A stretch of DNA of 64,000 bases from CAYWOS01 sp964459985 (GTDB lineage: Bacteria; Bacillota; Clostridia; Christensenellales; Aristaeellaceae): contig CAYWOS010000006.1 of the NCBI GenBank assembly GCA_964459985.1, positions 1 to 64,000 on the forward strand, written 5' to 3'. Within the stretch, counting starts at the first letter, position 1; each line of letters starts with the position of its first letter. This document shows, one piece after another, positions 34,550-42,772 of the stretch. Under the pieces are notes generated by a model that was not told where the DNA came from, did no database searches, and was given only the letters and a program-made list of their open reading frames with translations. The translations under genes and the position numbers were made by a program.

Positions 34550-36756
34550 CCGAAAGCACCGTGCTGGCGGCGCTCGACACGCTGCGCGCGCCGCGAACGC
34601 AGGATGAATACGATCTGCATCTGCTCGTGCGCGAGACGCTCGATCAGCACGGCGTTGCGTACGTCCACGAAGCGCCGCTCGCGCCGCGCTGCCGCATCGA
34701 TTACCTGTGCGGCGACGTCGGCATCGAGATCAAGCGCGGCCGGCCGCAGGAAAAACCGCTTGTCCGGCAGCTCACGCGCTACGCGCAGTCCGGCAGGCTG
34801 TCCGCCGTCATCCTGATCGCCGAGCGCCTGCCGCCCGTGCCGAAAACAGTCTCGGGCGTGCCCGTGCATGTCGTCAGCCTGCAAAAACTGTGGGGCGTGG
34901 CGACGGCGGCGCTGGGCGCGCGGATTCCTTCGGCGCCCGTTCCGCCGCCCGCGCGGGAAGCGCCGCCCGAATCGCCGCAGGCCGGCGCCGGCTCCGGGGA
35001 CGCCATTGAGAACCTTGTGCTGGACGATATTTTGAACGGCGATCTGCCCGATTATCTGGTGTCCCGCGCGCCCAAGGGTCACATTTACGGCACGCTGTCC
35101 TATAACCAGCGCAGGAAGCACTGGGTCATCAAGGGCGAGGCGTGCGTAACCGAAATGGCGAAACGCCTGTTCCCGAGCGCCGCCGGCGCGCGGCGCGGCG
35201 AGGCGCATTTTGTCGCGCACAGGCGCGTGATCGGCGACGTCAACTGGCTCATGCTGCGCTATCCGCTCGCCGTCGCGCCGCGCGATCAGGCGCGGTGGCG
35301 AGACGCGCTTTTCTCGGCGCAGGAGTACGCCCGCCAGCGCGAACGCGCGCGCACCGCGCCCACGCTGATCGAGCCGCCCGCCGATGCCTTCGAGGGAACG
35401 CTGCGCCCCTTCCAGCAGGCGGGGCTGAGCTTTCTCATGATGACGCCGCGCGCGCTGCTCGCCGATGAAATGGGGCTTGGCAAAACGGTGCAGGCGCTCG
35501 CCTGCGTCGCGCTCCTGCAGTCGTTTCCCGTGATGATCGTCGTGCCGCCGCACCTCACGCGCAACTGGCAGGCCGAAACGGCGCGCTTTTTGCGTAGGGA
35601 CGGCCGTCCGCCGCGCGTGCATGTCCTCAAGGGGCTGACGCCCTATCCCCTGCCCGACGCCGACGTCTATATCATGCATTATCTCCTGCTGCGCGGGTGG
35701 AAGCAGGCGCTCAAGGAATATGACTTTCAGGCGATCATTTTCGACGAGATTCAGGAACTGCGCCACGCGGGGACGGAGAAATACTCCGCCGCCAGCCTGC
35801 TGGCGGAGAACTGCGAGCGCGTGATCGGGCTGTCCGGCACGCCGATCTATAATCATGGCGGCGAGATCTGGAATGTCGTCAACATCCTTGATTATCATTT
35901 TCTGGGCGACTGGGAATCCTTTACGCGCGAGTGGTGCTCCGGCTACGGCAACAACATCGTCCTCAAGCCCGAGCAGCTTGGCGAGCATTTGCGCCGCGAG
36001 GGGCTGATGATCAGGCGCACCAAGCAGGAAGTGCTGCCCGAGCTGCCCGAGAAACGCCGGCTCGTTCAGGAAATCGACGCCGACGACGCCGTGTTCCAGC
36101 GCCTGATGCGCCCGGTCCGGGAAAAACTGTCGCTGTGGCGGTCGGGCGACGCCATGACCGCCTCCGAGCGCGCGCTGCTCGAGGATCAGATCTCGCAGGG
36201 CGCGCGGCAGGCGACGGGCATCGCCAAAGCGCCGTATGTCTGCCAGTTCGTCCGCGCGCTGCTCGAGGCGGGCGAAAAGGTGCTCTTGTTCGCGCATCAT
36301 CACGCCGTCATGGATATCTTCAGGGATGAATTGAAAGCCTTCCGTCCCGCCTTTATCACGGGGCGCGAAACGGGCGCGCAGAAGGAATCCGCCGTTGATC
36401 GCTTCATGACGGGCAAAACCGATTTGTGCTGTATCTCGCTGCGCGCCGCGAGCGGGCTGAACCTGCAGCGCGCCACCTGCGTGGTGTTCGGCGAGCTTGA
36501 CTGGTCGCCCGCCGTGCACTCGCAGGCGGAGGACCGCGCTCACCGCATCGGTCAGACCGATTCGCTGCTGTGCTATTATCTGGTCAGCCCGCGCGGCAGC
36601 GACGCCGATATGCAGGAGGCGCTCGGGCTGAAAGTGAGCCAGTTCGTCGCGCTGATGGGCGACGCGCCCGAATCGCCCGACCACGTGCGCGCTTCGGCGT
36701 CGCTGGCAAGGCGGCATGTCGAAAACATGATTCGCGGCGGGGAAGCCGCCGGATAA
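34546..36756 (+). CDS. SNF2-family helicase with N-terminal PD-(D/E)XK nuclease-like domain
   Basis: 736 residues. The N-terminal part (20-130) shows a restriction-endonuclease-like core: ARG-IDYLCGDVGIEIKRG with D52, E61 and K63. A linker leads to a region (150-280) without a recognised fold, then a SNF2 ATPase: motif I ADEMGLGKT at 306-314, motif II DEIQ at 400-403, motif III LSGTPIYN, and helicase C with SGLNLQRA and QAEDRAHRIGQ. Start chosen at the ATGA overlap with the Mrp gene. Solitary bacterial SNF2 proteins may remodel nucleoprotein or act in defence; here nothing decides. Confidence 0.88.
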   Translation: MTESTVLAALDTLRAPRTQDEYDLHLLVRETLDQHGVAYVHEAPLAPRCRIDYLCGDVGIEIKRGRPQEKPLVRQLTRYAQSGRLSAVILIAERLPPVPKTVSGVPVHVVSLQKLWGVATAALGARIPSAPVPPPAREAPPESPQAGAGSGDAIENLVLDDILNGDLPDYLVSRAPKGHIYGTLSYNQRRKHWVIKGEACVTEMAKRLFPSAAGARRGEAHFVAHRRVIGDVNWLMLRYPLAVAPRDQARWRDALFSAQEYARQRERARTAPTLIEPPADAFEGTLRPFQQAGLSFLMMTPRALLADEMGLGKTVQALACVALLQSFPVMIVVPPHLTRNWQAETARFLRRDGRPPRVHVLKGLTPYPLPDADVYIMHYLLLRGWKQALKEYDFQAIIFDEIQELRHAGTEKYSAASLLAENCERVIGLSGTPIYNHGGEIWNVVNILDYHFLGDWESFTREWCSGYGNNIVLKPEQLGEHLRREGLMIRRTKQEVLPELPEKRRLVQEIDADDAVFQRLMRPVREKLSLWRSGDAMTASERALLEDQISQGARQATGIAKAPYVCQFVRALLEAGEKVLLFAHHHAVMDIFRDELKAFRPAFITGRETGAQKESAVDRFMTGKTDLCCISLRAASGLNLQRATCVVFGELDWSPAVHSQAEDRAHRIGQTDSLLCYYLVSPRGSDADMQEALGLKVSQFVALMGDAPESPDHVRASASLARRHVENMIRGGEAAG

Positions 36757-36795
36757 GGTGAACGGGAACCCGCCGGAACCGCGGCATGATAAAAG

Positions 36796-36829
36796 CCCGT
36801 TGAAGCCGCAAGACTTCAACGGGTTTTTT
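36796..36829. terminator. Bidirectional terminator between SNF2 and LysM genes
   Basis: CCCGTTGAAG and CTTCAACGGG form a 10-base-pair stem with TTTTTT on the plus side and AAAA on the other. Confidence 0.88.
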
Positions 36830-36839
36830 GCGCGCGGGA

Positions 36840-37511
36840 TCAGTTCGGCAGGCGGATGGTTACGCCCGCGACGAAATCCTCGGGCGCGAGGCAGGGATTG
36901 GCGCGAAGGATCGCGGCGATGGGCAGGTTGTAGGCGACGGCAAGCGAATCGAGCGTCTGTCCCTGCGCGAGTTCGACCGTGACGGGTAGAGGACAGGCGA
37001 TATTCTGCGTCGGGACGCAAACGACGTCGCCGCCGGCAATGGTTTCCAGATCAACGTCGCTGTTCGCCGTTTGCAGCGTGTAGTAGCTCAAACCGTAGCG
37101 GAGCTGCAAATCCGCCGCCGTCTGATCGTTCTGCACCACGGTGCGGCGCGTCGGCGGGCACAGCTCGGGCGTTTCCACAGGCGGCGTCTCAACGGGCGGT
37201 GTCTCCACGGGCGGCGTTTCCACGGGCGGTGTCTCCACAGGCGGTGTCTCCACGGGCGGCGTTTCTCCGTTTGACGTATCGCCGCCCGTCGCGCCGTTGC
37301 CCGTCGCGGGCGGGCACTCGGTTGCGGGCGTTTGAACGTCCGATGTATAAGGGATGCAAAGCACGTCGCCGATGGCGAGGCGCGAGGGCGGGATGCCCGG
37401 GTTCGCCGCGAGCAGATCGCGCAGGGGCACCCCGACGCGGTGCGCGATCAGGTAGAAGCTGTCTCCCCTTTTGACGGTGTATTGGTAGGCGCATGGCGTG
37501 CTGTTGGACAT
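36840..37511 (-). CDS. Triple-LysM protein with PPVET tandem linker
   Basis: 223 residues from the ATG at 37511 (AAGGAGAT upstream). There is no signal peptide. LysM domains lie near 10-55, 124-163 and 174-221. Between the first and second is an acidic linker with about six PPVET repeats. LysM proteins bind peptidoglycan or spore-coat polysaccharide; without a secretion signal a spore-associated role is possible. The tandem DNA repeats are described separately. Confidence 0.85.
   Translation of the reverse strand: MSNSTPCAYQYTVKRGDSFYLIAHRVGVPLRDLLAANPGIPPSRLAIGDVLCIPYTSDVQTPATECPPATGNGATGGDTSNGETPPVETPPVETPPVETPPVETPPVETPPVETPELCPPTRRTVVQNDQTAADLQLRYGLSYYTLQTANSDVDLETIAGGDVVCVPTQNIACPLPVTVELAQGQTLDSLAVAYNLPIAAILRANPCLAPEDFVAGVTIRLPN
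37170..37264 (-). repeat. 15-base minisatellite encoding PPVET
   Basis: About six copies of a unit like GGCGGTGTCTCCACG encode the linker of the LysM protein. The copies vary mostly at third codon positions, consistent with selection for protein sequence. Copy number could vary between strains by slippage. Confidence 0.85.
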
Positions 37512-37596
37512 AAGCACATCTCCTTTCTTTGCGTCACATTATCTTATGCGGCGGCGGCGAAAGGTGTGCGCTTTCCACGCGGGACGACGGACAGAA

Positions 37597-37624
37597 AAAG
37601 AGGGCGTCCCCGATCGGGAACGCC
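37597..37624 (-). terminator. Rho-independent terminator of the division cluster (after ftsZ)
   Basis: On the minus strand a GGCGTTCCC.../GGGGACGCC stem is followed by CTCTTTTTC. It is the first of three hairpin-like units with periods 47 and 53. Confidence 0.75.
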
Positions 37625-37725
37625 ACTCTGATGTATGATAACGATGATGCGCGTCCCCTGTCGGAAACGCCGCCTAATCAGCCCCGGGTCGGGCATGACG
37701 CGGGCGTCCCAACAGAACGCCGCAT
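37597..37725 (-). repeat. Series of terminator-like units behind ftsZ
   Basis: GCGTCCC-n-AACGCC occurs at 37604, 37651 and 37704. The unit farthest from the gene end (37604) has the perfect stem and T-tract. The others are degenerate. Confidence 0.6.
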
Positions 37726-37745
37726 TCAGAAGCCCGGACAGAACG

Positions 37746-39137
37746 CTACTTTTTCTCCCTGCGCAGGAAGGCGGGAACGCCCAGATCATCGCGCTCGTTG
37801 GCCGGTTTCTGCGGCTGCTGCGGATACGGCTGCTGGCCGAACGGCGCGGCGTACGGCTGGCCGTAGGGCTGCTGACCATAGGGCTGTTGACCGTAAGGCT
37901 GCTGGCCGTAGGGCGCGGGCGTCGCAAAGTTCTGCGGCGCGTAAGGCGCGGCGGGCACGGCGTAGGGCTGCTGCGCGCCGGCGACGGGACGCGCGCCGCC
38001 CGGGTAGAAGGCGCTGTCCGCCGTCTCAAAGGTCGAGGGCGCGGGGGCGTCGAAGGGGCGCTGCTGATCGGCGGGCGCTTCGGCGCGCTGTCTGTTTTCG
38101 TACGGATTATAGCTGACGCCCGGCGTATAGGGCGAGGACGCGCGCTGCTTATCCTTGCGGTTCTCGCGCGGCGGGAAAGGCGTTTTCTCAAAGCCGGTGG
38201 CGATCACGGTGATGCGCACCTCGTCCTTGAGATCCTCGTCGATGCCGGCGCCGAAAATGATGTTGGCTTCGCTGTCCGCCGATTCCATGATGAGGTTGGC
38301 GGCCTCGTTGATGTCCATAATGCTGACATCCTTGCCGCCGGTCACGTTGATCAGCACGGCGCGCGCGCCGTCGATCTTGGTTTCAAGGAGCGGGCTGGCG
38401 ACGGCGTTCTTGGCGGCGTCGAGCATGCGCGTTTCGCCCTTGCCCACGCCGATGCCCATGTGCGCCATGCCGCCCGATTCCATCACGGTCTTCACGTCGG
38501 CAAAGTCGAGGTTGATCAGCGCGGGAACGGCGATCAGATCGGAAATGCCCTGAATGCCCTGACGCAGAATATCGTCGGCGATGCGGAACGCCTCGAGCAT
38601 GGTCGTGCCCTTGCTGACCACCTGCAACAGCCGGTCGTTGGGAATAACGACCAGCGTATCGACGTTTTGCTTGAGCTCGTTAATGCCTAGCTCGGCGTTC
38701 TTCATGCGCTGCTTGCCCTCGAACGCGAAGGGCTTCGTCACCACCGCGATGGTCAGGCAGTTACTCTCGCGCGCGATCTCGGCGACGATGGGCGCGGCGC
38801 CCGTGCCCGTGCCGCCGCCCATGCCGGCGGTGACAAAAACGAGATCGGCGCCCTTGATCGCCTGCGCGATCTCCTCGTGGCTTTCCTCGGCGGCGCGGCG
38901 GCCGATATCGGGCACGGCGCCCGCGCCGAGGCCCTTGGTCAGCTTTTCGCCGATTTGGATCTTGACCGAGGCGTTGGACATCGAAAGCGCCTGCCTGTCG
39001 GTGTTGACGGCAATAAACTCGACGCCCTTGAGCCCCGCCTCGACCATCCTGTTGACGGCGTTAGTTCCGCCGCCGCCGCAGCCCACCACCTTGATGGACG
39101 CGAAGGACGGTTGTTCTACCTGCACTTCAAACGGCAT
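37746..39137 (-). CDS. ftsZ: Cell division protein FtsZ
   Basis: 463 residues, longer than usual because of a Q/P/Y/G-rich linker with repeats of PYGQQ near 405-445. The GTPase core has GCGGGGTNAVNRM near 20-32, the tubulin signature GMGGGTGTGAAP near 105-116, and NVTGG in the second domain. The C-terminal peptide DLGVPAFLRREKK is the FtsA/ZipA-binding tail. It forms the cytokinetic ring. It is transcribed with ftsA from their own promoter. Confidence 0.98.
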   Translation of the reverse strand: MPFEVQVEQPSFASIKVVGCGGGGTNAVNRMVEAGLKGVEFIAVNTDRQALSMSNASVKIQIGEKLTKGLGAGAVPDIGRRAAEESHEEIAQAIKGADLVFVTAGMGGGTGTGAAPIVAEIARESNCLTIAVVTKPFAFEGKQRMKNAELGINELKQNVDTLVVIPNDRLLQVVSKGTTMLEAFRIADDILRQGIQGISDLIAVPALINLDFADVKTVMESGGMAHMGIGVGKGETRMLDAAKNAVASPLLETKIDGARAVLINVTGGKDVSIMDINEAANLIMESADSEANIIFGAGIDEDLKDEVRITVIATGFEKTPFPPRENRKDKQRASSPYTPGVSYNPYENRQRAEAPADQQRPFDAPAPSTFETADSAFYPGGARPVAGAQQPYAVPAAPYAPQNFATPAPYGQQPYGQQPYGQQPYGQPYAAPFGQQPYPQQPQKPANERDDLGVPAFLRREKK

Positions 39138-39181
39138 ACTGTGTGATCCTCCTCTTATACGATCGCTTGTCGCGCCGCGGT

Positions 39182-40360
39182 TTACGCGCCGAACAGGCTG
39201 CGGAAAAACGAATTGACGCCGCCGGCGGACGCCTTGGTATTCTGCACGGTATCGATGATGAGATCAAGCAGCCCCAGCGCGCTGGAGTACGCCGGACTGG
39301 ACAGCTTGACCGCTTTGCGCGGCAGCTCCCGGACGGGCTTGTCCAGCTTCGCGGCGAGGAAATCCTTGCCGCCGCGGTTGAGCGCCATGCCGCCGCCCGT
39401 GAGATACACCGGCGACCAGTTGCCCAGCCGCACGCCGCTCCCGCGCACGGCGTCGCGCACGACCTCGCAGATTTCGTCCGCGCGCGGTTCCAGAACGCGC
39501 TCGACTTCCTCGCGCTTGAAGGTGACGTTCTCGCCGTTCTTGTCGACGGCCTCGAAGGTGTTCTGCGCCTCCTTCAGCCCGTAGACATAGGCGCGCTTGA
39601 CCTGCTCGGCGCTCGCCAGCGTGATTTCAAGCCCGTACGCGACGTCGGCCGCGATATGCCCGCCGCCGACGGGCAGCACCTTCAGATAGGTCAGCGCGTC
39701 GCCCTCGACCGTCATGACCTCGGTGGTCAGATAGCCGATATCGACGAGCACCGCCGTGCGGTCGCGCTCCTCGTCGGGGATGAACAGCATTGCCTGCCCC
39801 GTCGGGGTCGAGAAGCAGCCGTTGACGGTGATGCCCAGCGCGCGGAACCGCTCGCTCATATCGTCGAGGAAGAATTGATCGGCGATCACAAAGGAGACCA
39901 TCGCGCGAAGTTCGTACCCGCGCACGCCCATCGGCTCGAGCGTCTTTTTCCCGTCGTCCACGATGAACCACGCCGGACTGCGATGGATAATATTGCCGCG
40001 CACGTCGCCCAGCTGCGTCGTGGCGCGCTGGAAAAGTTCGCCGATATCCTTTTCGGTCACGCGCGGATCGGCGCCCTGAAGCTCGACCTTCGCCTCGATC
40101 GTGCGCACCTGGCTGAAATCGCCCGGGACGCCCAGATGGATCTCGCGGATGCGCGTGTGCGACTGTTCCTCCGCCTCATGGATCGCGGAAGCGATGGCTT
40201 CGTTGAGAAGCTCGGGCGCGTTCCACTGACCGCCCAGAAAGCCGTCATAGGTGGCGATGCCCGCGCCGACGATATCGCAGCGCTGCCTGCCGCTCGTTTC
40301 GGCGACCAACGCCACGATTTTGCTGGTCCCGAAATCCATCGCCGCAATTGTGGTTTTCAT
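39182..40360 (-). CDS. ftsA: Cell division protein FtsA
   Basis: 392 residues of the actin/hexokinase superfamily. ATP-binding loops are MDFGTSKIVALVAE near 8-21, VLVDIGYLTTEVM near 204-216 and YLTGGGMALNRGG near 313-325. The 1C subdomain follows the first loop, and the C-terminal helix NSFFRSLFGA is an amphipathic membrane anchor. FtsA tethers FtsZ to the membrane. It lies 44 bases before ftsZ; a promoter between ftsQ and ftsA serves both. Confidence 0.93.
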   Translation of the reverse strand: MKTTIAAMDFGTSKIVALVAETSGRQRCDIVGAGIATYDGFLGGQWNAPELLNEAIASAIHEAEEQSHTRIREIHLGVPGDFSQVRTIEAKVELQGADPRVTEKDIGELFQRATTQLGDVRGNIIHRSPAWFIVDDGKKTLEPMGVRGYELRAMVSFVIADQFFLDDMSERFRALGITVNGCFSTPTGQAMLFIPDEERDRTAVLVDIGYLTTEVMTVEGDALTYLKVLPVGGGHIAADVAYGLEITLASAEQVKRAYVYGLKEAQNTFEAVDKNGENVTFKREEVERVLEPRADEICEVVRDAVRGSGVRLGNWSPVYLTGGGMALNRGGKDFLAAKLDKPVRELPRKAVKLSSPAYSSALGLLDLIIDTVQNTKASAGGVNSFFRSLFGA

Positions 40361-40449
40361 TGCTCTTTCATCCCCCGTTCAACCATGCTGATCCCAATGG
40401 CGCATAAAACGCACGACAAGCCGGAACCAAAGTTCTGATCGGTCATCTT

Positions 40450-40478
40450 ATTGTAACCGTTTTGTGATAATTTGGCAA
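40450..40478 (-). promoter_or_regulatory. Sigma-A promoter of ftsA-ftsZ
   Basis: Minus strand -35 TTGCCA, 17-base spacer, -10 TACAAT, about 90 bases before the ftsA start. Just upstream a GTGAAAA/TTTTTTCAC hairpin may end transcripts coming from ftsQ. Confidence 0.75.
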
Positions 40479-40547
40479 GTGAAAAAACATGATTTTCACA
40501 AGTTTTTTCAAAGAAAGGGATGAATTGCCGCCGATTTCGCGCCGATC

Positions 40548-41324
40548 TCACAAATGCGGCGGCGTATAGGTCGAAATCCCGGGCTTGGACGCCTCGATCG
40601 AGCCGCCCGAATACCCCTCCTGCCGCAGCTTGTCGATGGTGGCGCGCATGGTACGCAGTTTCGCGCGCAGTTCGGTCGCGTCGCCCAGGCATACCGAAAA
40701 GCCGTCGACGGTATTCAGGTATAGCTTATCCATATCGGCGATATCCAAATCGGAAACCTGCGAAACATAGTTCTGCTCACGGATCTCGGCGAGCAATTCG
40801 CACAGCATATCCATCTGCGCGTCCTGCGACGGAACAATCGTATCGCCGACGCGGATCAGCCGCGTTTTCAGCCCGATCACGGTGGGCAGGCCGTTGTCGA
40901 GCGTCAGGCTGTCCGAGCGCTCGAGGGCAAAGCAGGCTTCGTCGATGATGTACATGACGCCCTTGATCACGAGATTGGCGCAGGGAACGCGCTCGCGCAC
41001 CGTGATGGTCACGGCGCTCGGAAAGCGGCGCTCGAGGCGCTCGAACACCAGATAGCGATCGGCGTTAATCCTTTCGCGCACGCCGGCTTCGGATACCTGC
41101 AAAAATCCCTGCCCGATCACGCCGGAAAGCTCGGCGATGTACTCCGCCGAGCGCACGGTATTGCCCACCACCTTGACGGAGGAGATGCGCAGGACGCCGG
41201 CGTTCAGAAGGATCGCCGCGCCGCAGAGAATCACCACCGTCGCCGCCACGGCGACCAACCCGGGGTGCGCCGCTTTTTTCCGCTTCCCCGCGACGGCCGG
41301 CCCGTTCATTCCGTCTTCCGACAT
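40548..41324 (-). CDS. ftsQ: Cell division protein FtsQ/DivIB
   Basis: 258 residues. A short cytosolic N-terminus is followed by a membrane helix near 22-43, the POTRA domain (ISSVKVVGNTVRSAEYIAELSGVIGQG near 47-73), and the beta domain (FERLERRFPSAVTITVRERVPCANL near 92-117). It works with FtsL and the transpeptidase in the division complex. It begins inside the 3' end of murA (19-base overlap), the usual murA-ftsQ coupling. Confidence 0.92.
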   Translation of the reverse strand: MSEDGMNGPAVAGKRKKAAHPGLVAVAATVVILCGAAILLNAGVLRISSVKVVGNTVRSAEYIAELSGVIGQGFLQVSEAGVRERINADRYLVFERLERRFPSAVTITVRERVPCANLVIKGVMYIIDEACFALERSDSLTLDNGLPTVIGLKTRLIRVGDTIVPSQDAQMDMLCELLAEIREQNYVSQVSDLDIADMDKLYLNTVDGFSVCLGDATELRAKLRTMRATIDKLRQEGYSGGSIEASKPGISTYTPPHL

Positions 41325-42595
41325 TCTTCCTCCTCCGCCGCGTCCGCTTCGCGGACGATGTCCGCCCCGAGCGATTTGAGCGTATGCTCGAAGGCGTGGT
41401 ATCCCCGATCGATGATATCGGCGTTTTCGATAAAGGTTTCGCCGCGCGCTGCCAGCCCGGCGATCACCAGCGCCGCGCCGCCGCGCAGATCGCGCGCCGC
41501 GACGCGCGCGCCGTGCAGTGCGGGAACGCCGTGCACCACCGCCGTGCGGCCGCTCACGAGAATGCTCGCGCCCATCCTGCTCAAATCAACGACGTGCGAA
41601 AAGCGGTTTTCGAACACGTTTTCGGTGATCACCGACGTACCATGCGCCAGCGTCGCCACGGCGAGCATCTGCGCCTGCATGTCGGTCGGAAAGCCGGGAT
41701 GCGGCTGCGTGATGATCTGCGAAAAGGCGCGCAGGCGGCCGGGCGATACGAGCGTCAGCCGATCGGCGCGGTACGCCGCGCGGCAGCCCATCTCGCGCAG
41801 CTTGCTCACCACGGGCACAAGGTCGTCCTGCCTGATGTTCGTCAGTTCGATCTCGCCGCCCGTGATCGCGGCGGCGCAGAGCAGCGTGCCCGCGATGATG
41901 CGGTCGGGAATGGGCGCGTACGCCGCGCCGTGAAGCTCCCCGACGCCGGTGATCTCGATCACGTGCGTGCCCGCGCCGCGGACGCGGCCGCCCATGGCGT
42001 TGACGCAGTGCATGAGATCAATGATTTCCGGCTCGCGCGCGGCGTTGTGGATGGTGGTCGTGCCGGGCAGCATGACCGCCGCCATCATCACGTTCTCGGT
42101 CGCGCCGACGCTGGGATAATCGAAGTACACGTCGCCGGCGCGCATGTCGCCGCCGTCGCAGAGCAGCTTGCCGCCCTCTTCCTCGATCCTGACGCCGAGC
42201 ATTCGCAGCCCGGACAGATGTAAATCGATCGGGCGTATGCCGATCTCGCAGCCACCCGGGTACGTCACCGTCGCGCGGCGCATTTTGGCGAGCACCGGTC
42301 CCAGAAGAAAAATCGAGGAGCGGATCTGCTTGGAAAGCCCGTCGGGCAGTTCGTAGCGGTCCAGCGAATCGGCGTTGACTAGGATATCCTCGCCCGCGCG
42401 CTCGACGCGGCAGCCCAGTGATTTGAGGATGTCGCCCATCGCCCGCACGTCGCGGATGTCGGGACAGCCGCGCAGCGTCACGTCGCCCCGGGGCAGAATC
42501 GACGCCGCCAACAACGGCAGCACGGCGTTCTTCGCCGCGCTTACCCTGACGCCGCCCGATAGTTTTTCGCCGCCGCGCACGCGGAATCCTTCCAC
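41306..42595 (-). CDS. murA: UDP-N-acetylglucosamine 1-carboxyvinyltransferase
   Basis: 429 residues, full length. The substrate lysine region SAAKNAVLPLLAASIL is near 18-33 and the catalytic Cys lies in PGGCEIGIRPIDLHL near 114-128. The enzyme transfers enolpyruvate from PEP to UDP-GlcNAc, the first committed step of peptidoglycan synthesis. murA is located between ftsW and ftsQ in the position murG-murB often occupy. Confidence 0.95.
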   Translation of the reverse strand: MEGFRVRGGEKLSGGVRVSAAKNAVLPLLAASILPRGDVTLRGCPDIRDVRAMGDILKSLGCRVERAGEDILVNADSLDRYELPDGLSKQIRSSIFLLGPVLAKMRRATVTYPGGCEIGIRPIDLHLSGLRMLGVRIEEEGGKLLCDGGDMRAGDVYFDYPSVGATENVMMAAVMLPGTTTIHNAAREPEIIDLMHCVNAMGGRVRGAGTHVIEITGVGELHGAAYAPIPDRIIAGTLLCAAAITGGEIELTNIRQDDLVPVVSKLREMGCRAAYRADRLTLVSPGRLRAFSQIITQPHPGFPTDMQAQMLAVATLAHGTSVITENVFENRFSHVVDLSRMGASILVSGRTAVVHGVPALHGARVAARDLRGGAALVIAGLAARGETFIENADIIDRGYHAFEHTLKSLGADIVREADAAEEEECRKTE

Positions 42596-42683
42596 CGTTT
42601 ATCACCTTCCTTTTCCACCATGCTATGCGCGCGGCGGAAGGAGGTGAAAAGGCGAAGAAACGAAGGAACGAGAATGAGTTATT

Positions 42684-42724
42684 GCGAGGGGAGGGTATTT
42701 TGAGTCAAAATTCCCTCCCCTCGC
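42684..42724. repeat. 41-base near-perfect palindrome between ftsW and murA
   Basis: Two 20-base arms around a single G (42704) differ at one position. The sequence is GCGAGGGGAGGG-T-ATTTTGA and its complement. There is no T-tract, so it is not an ordinary terminator. It occupies most of the 177-base gap in the division cluster. Confidence 0.9.
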
Positions 42725-42772
42725 GCTCCCCTCCCAAAACCGTTCGGGAAAATGGATGGGAAACCCGCTTCT

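Noticed and set aside
34378..37020. Long minus-strand open frame opposite the Mrp-SNF2 operon
   Set aside because: Antisense shadow; no motifs and no ribosome site, while the plus strand has clear SNF2 motifs.
37170..37264. CRISPR-like short repeats in the LysM gene
   Set aside because: The units are contiguous, 15 bases, and encode PPVET.
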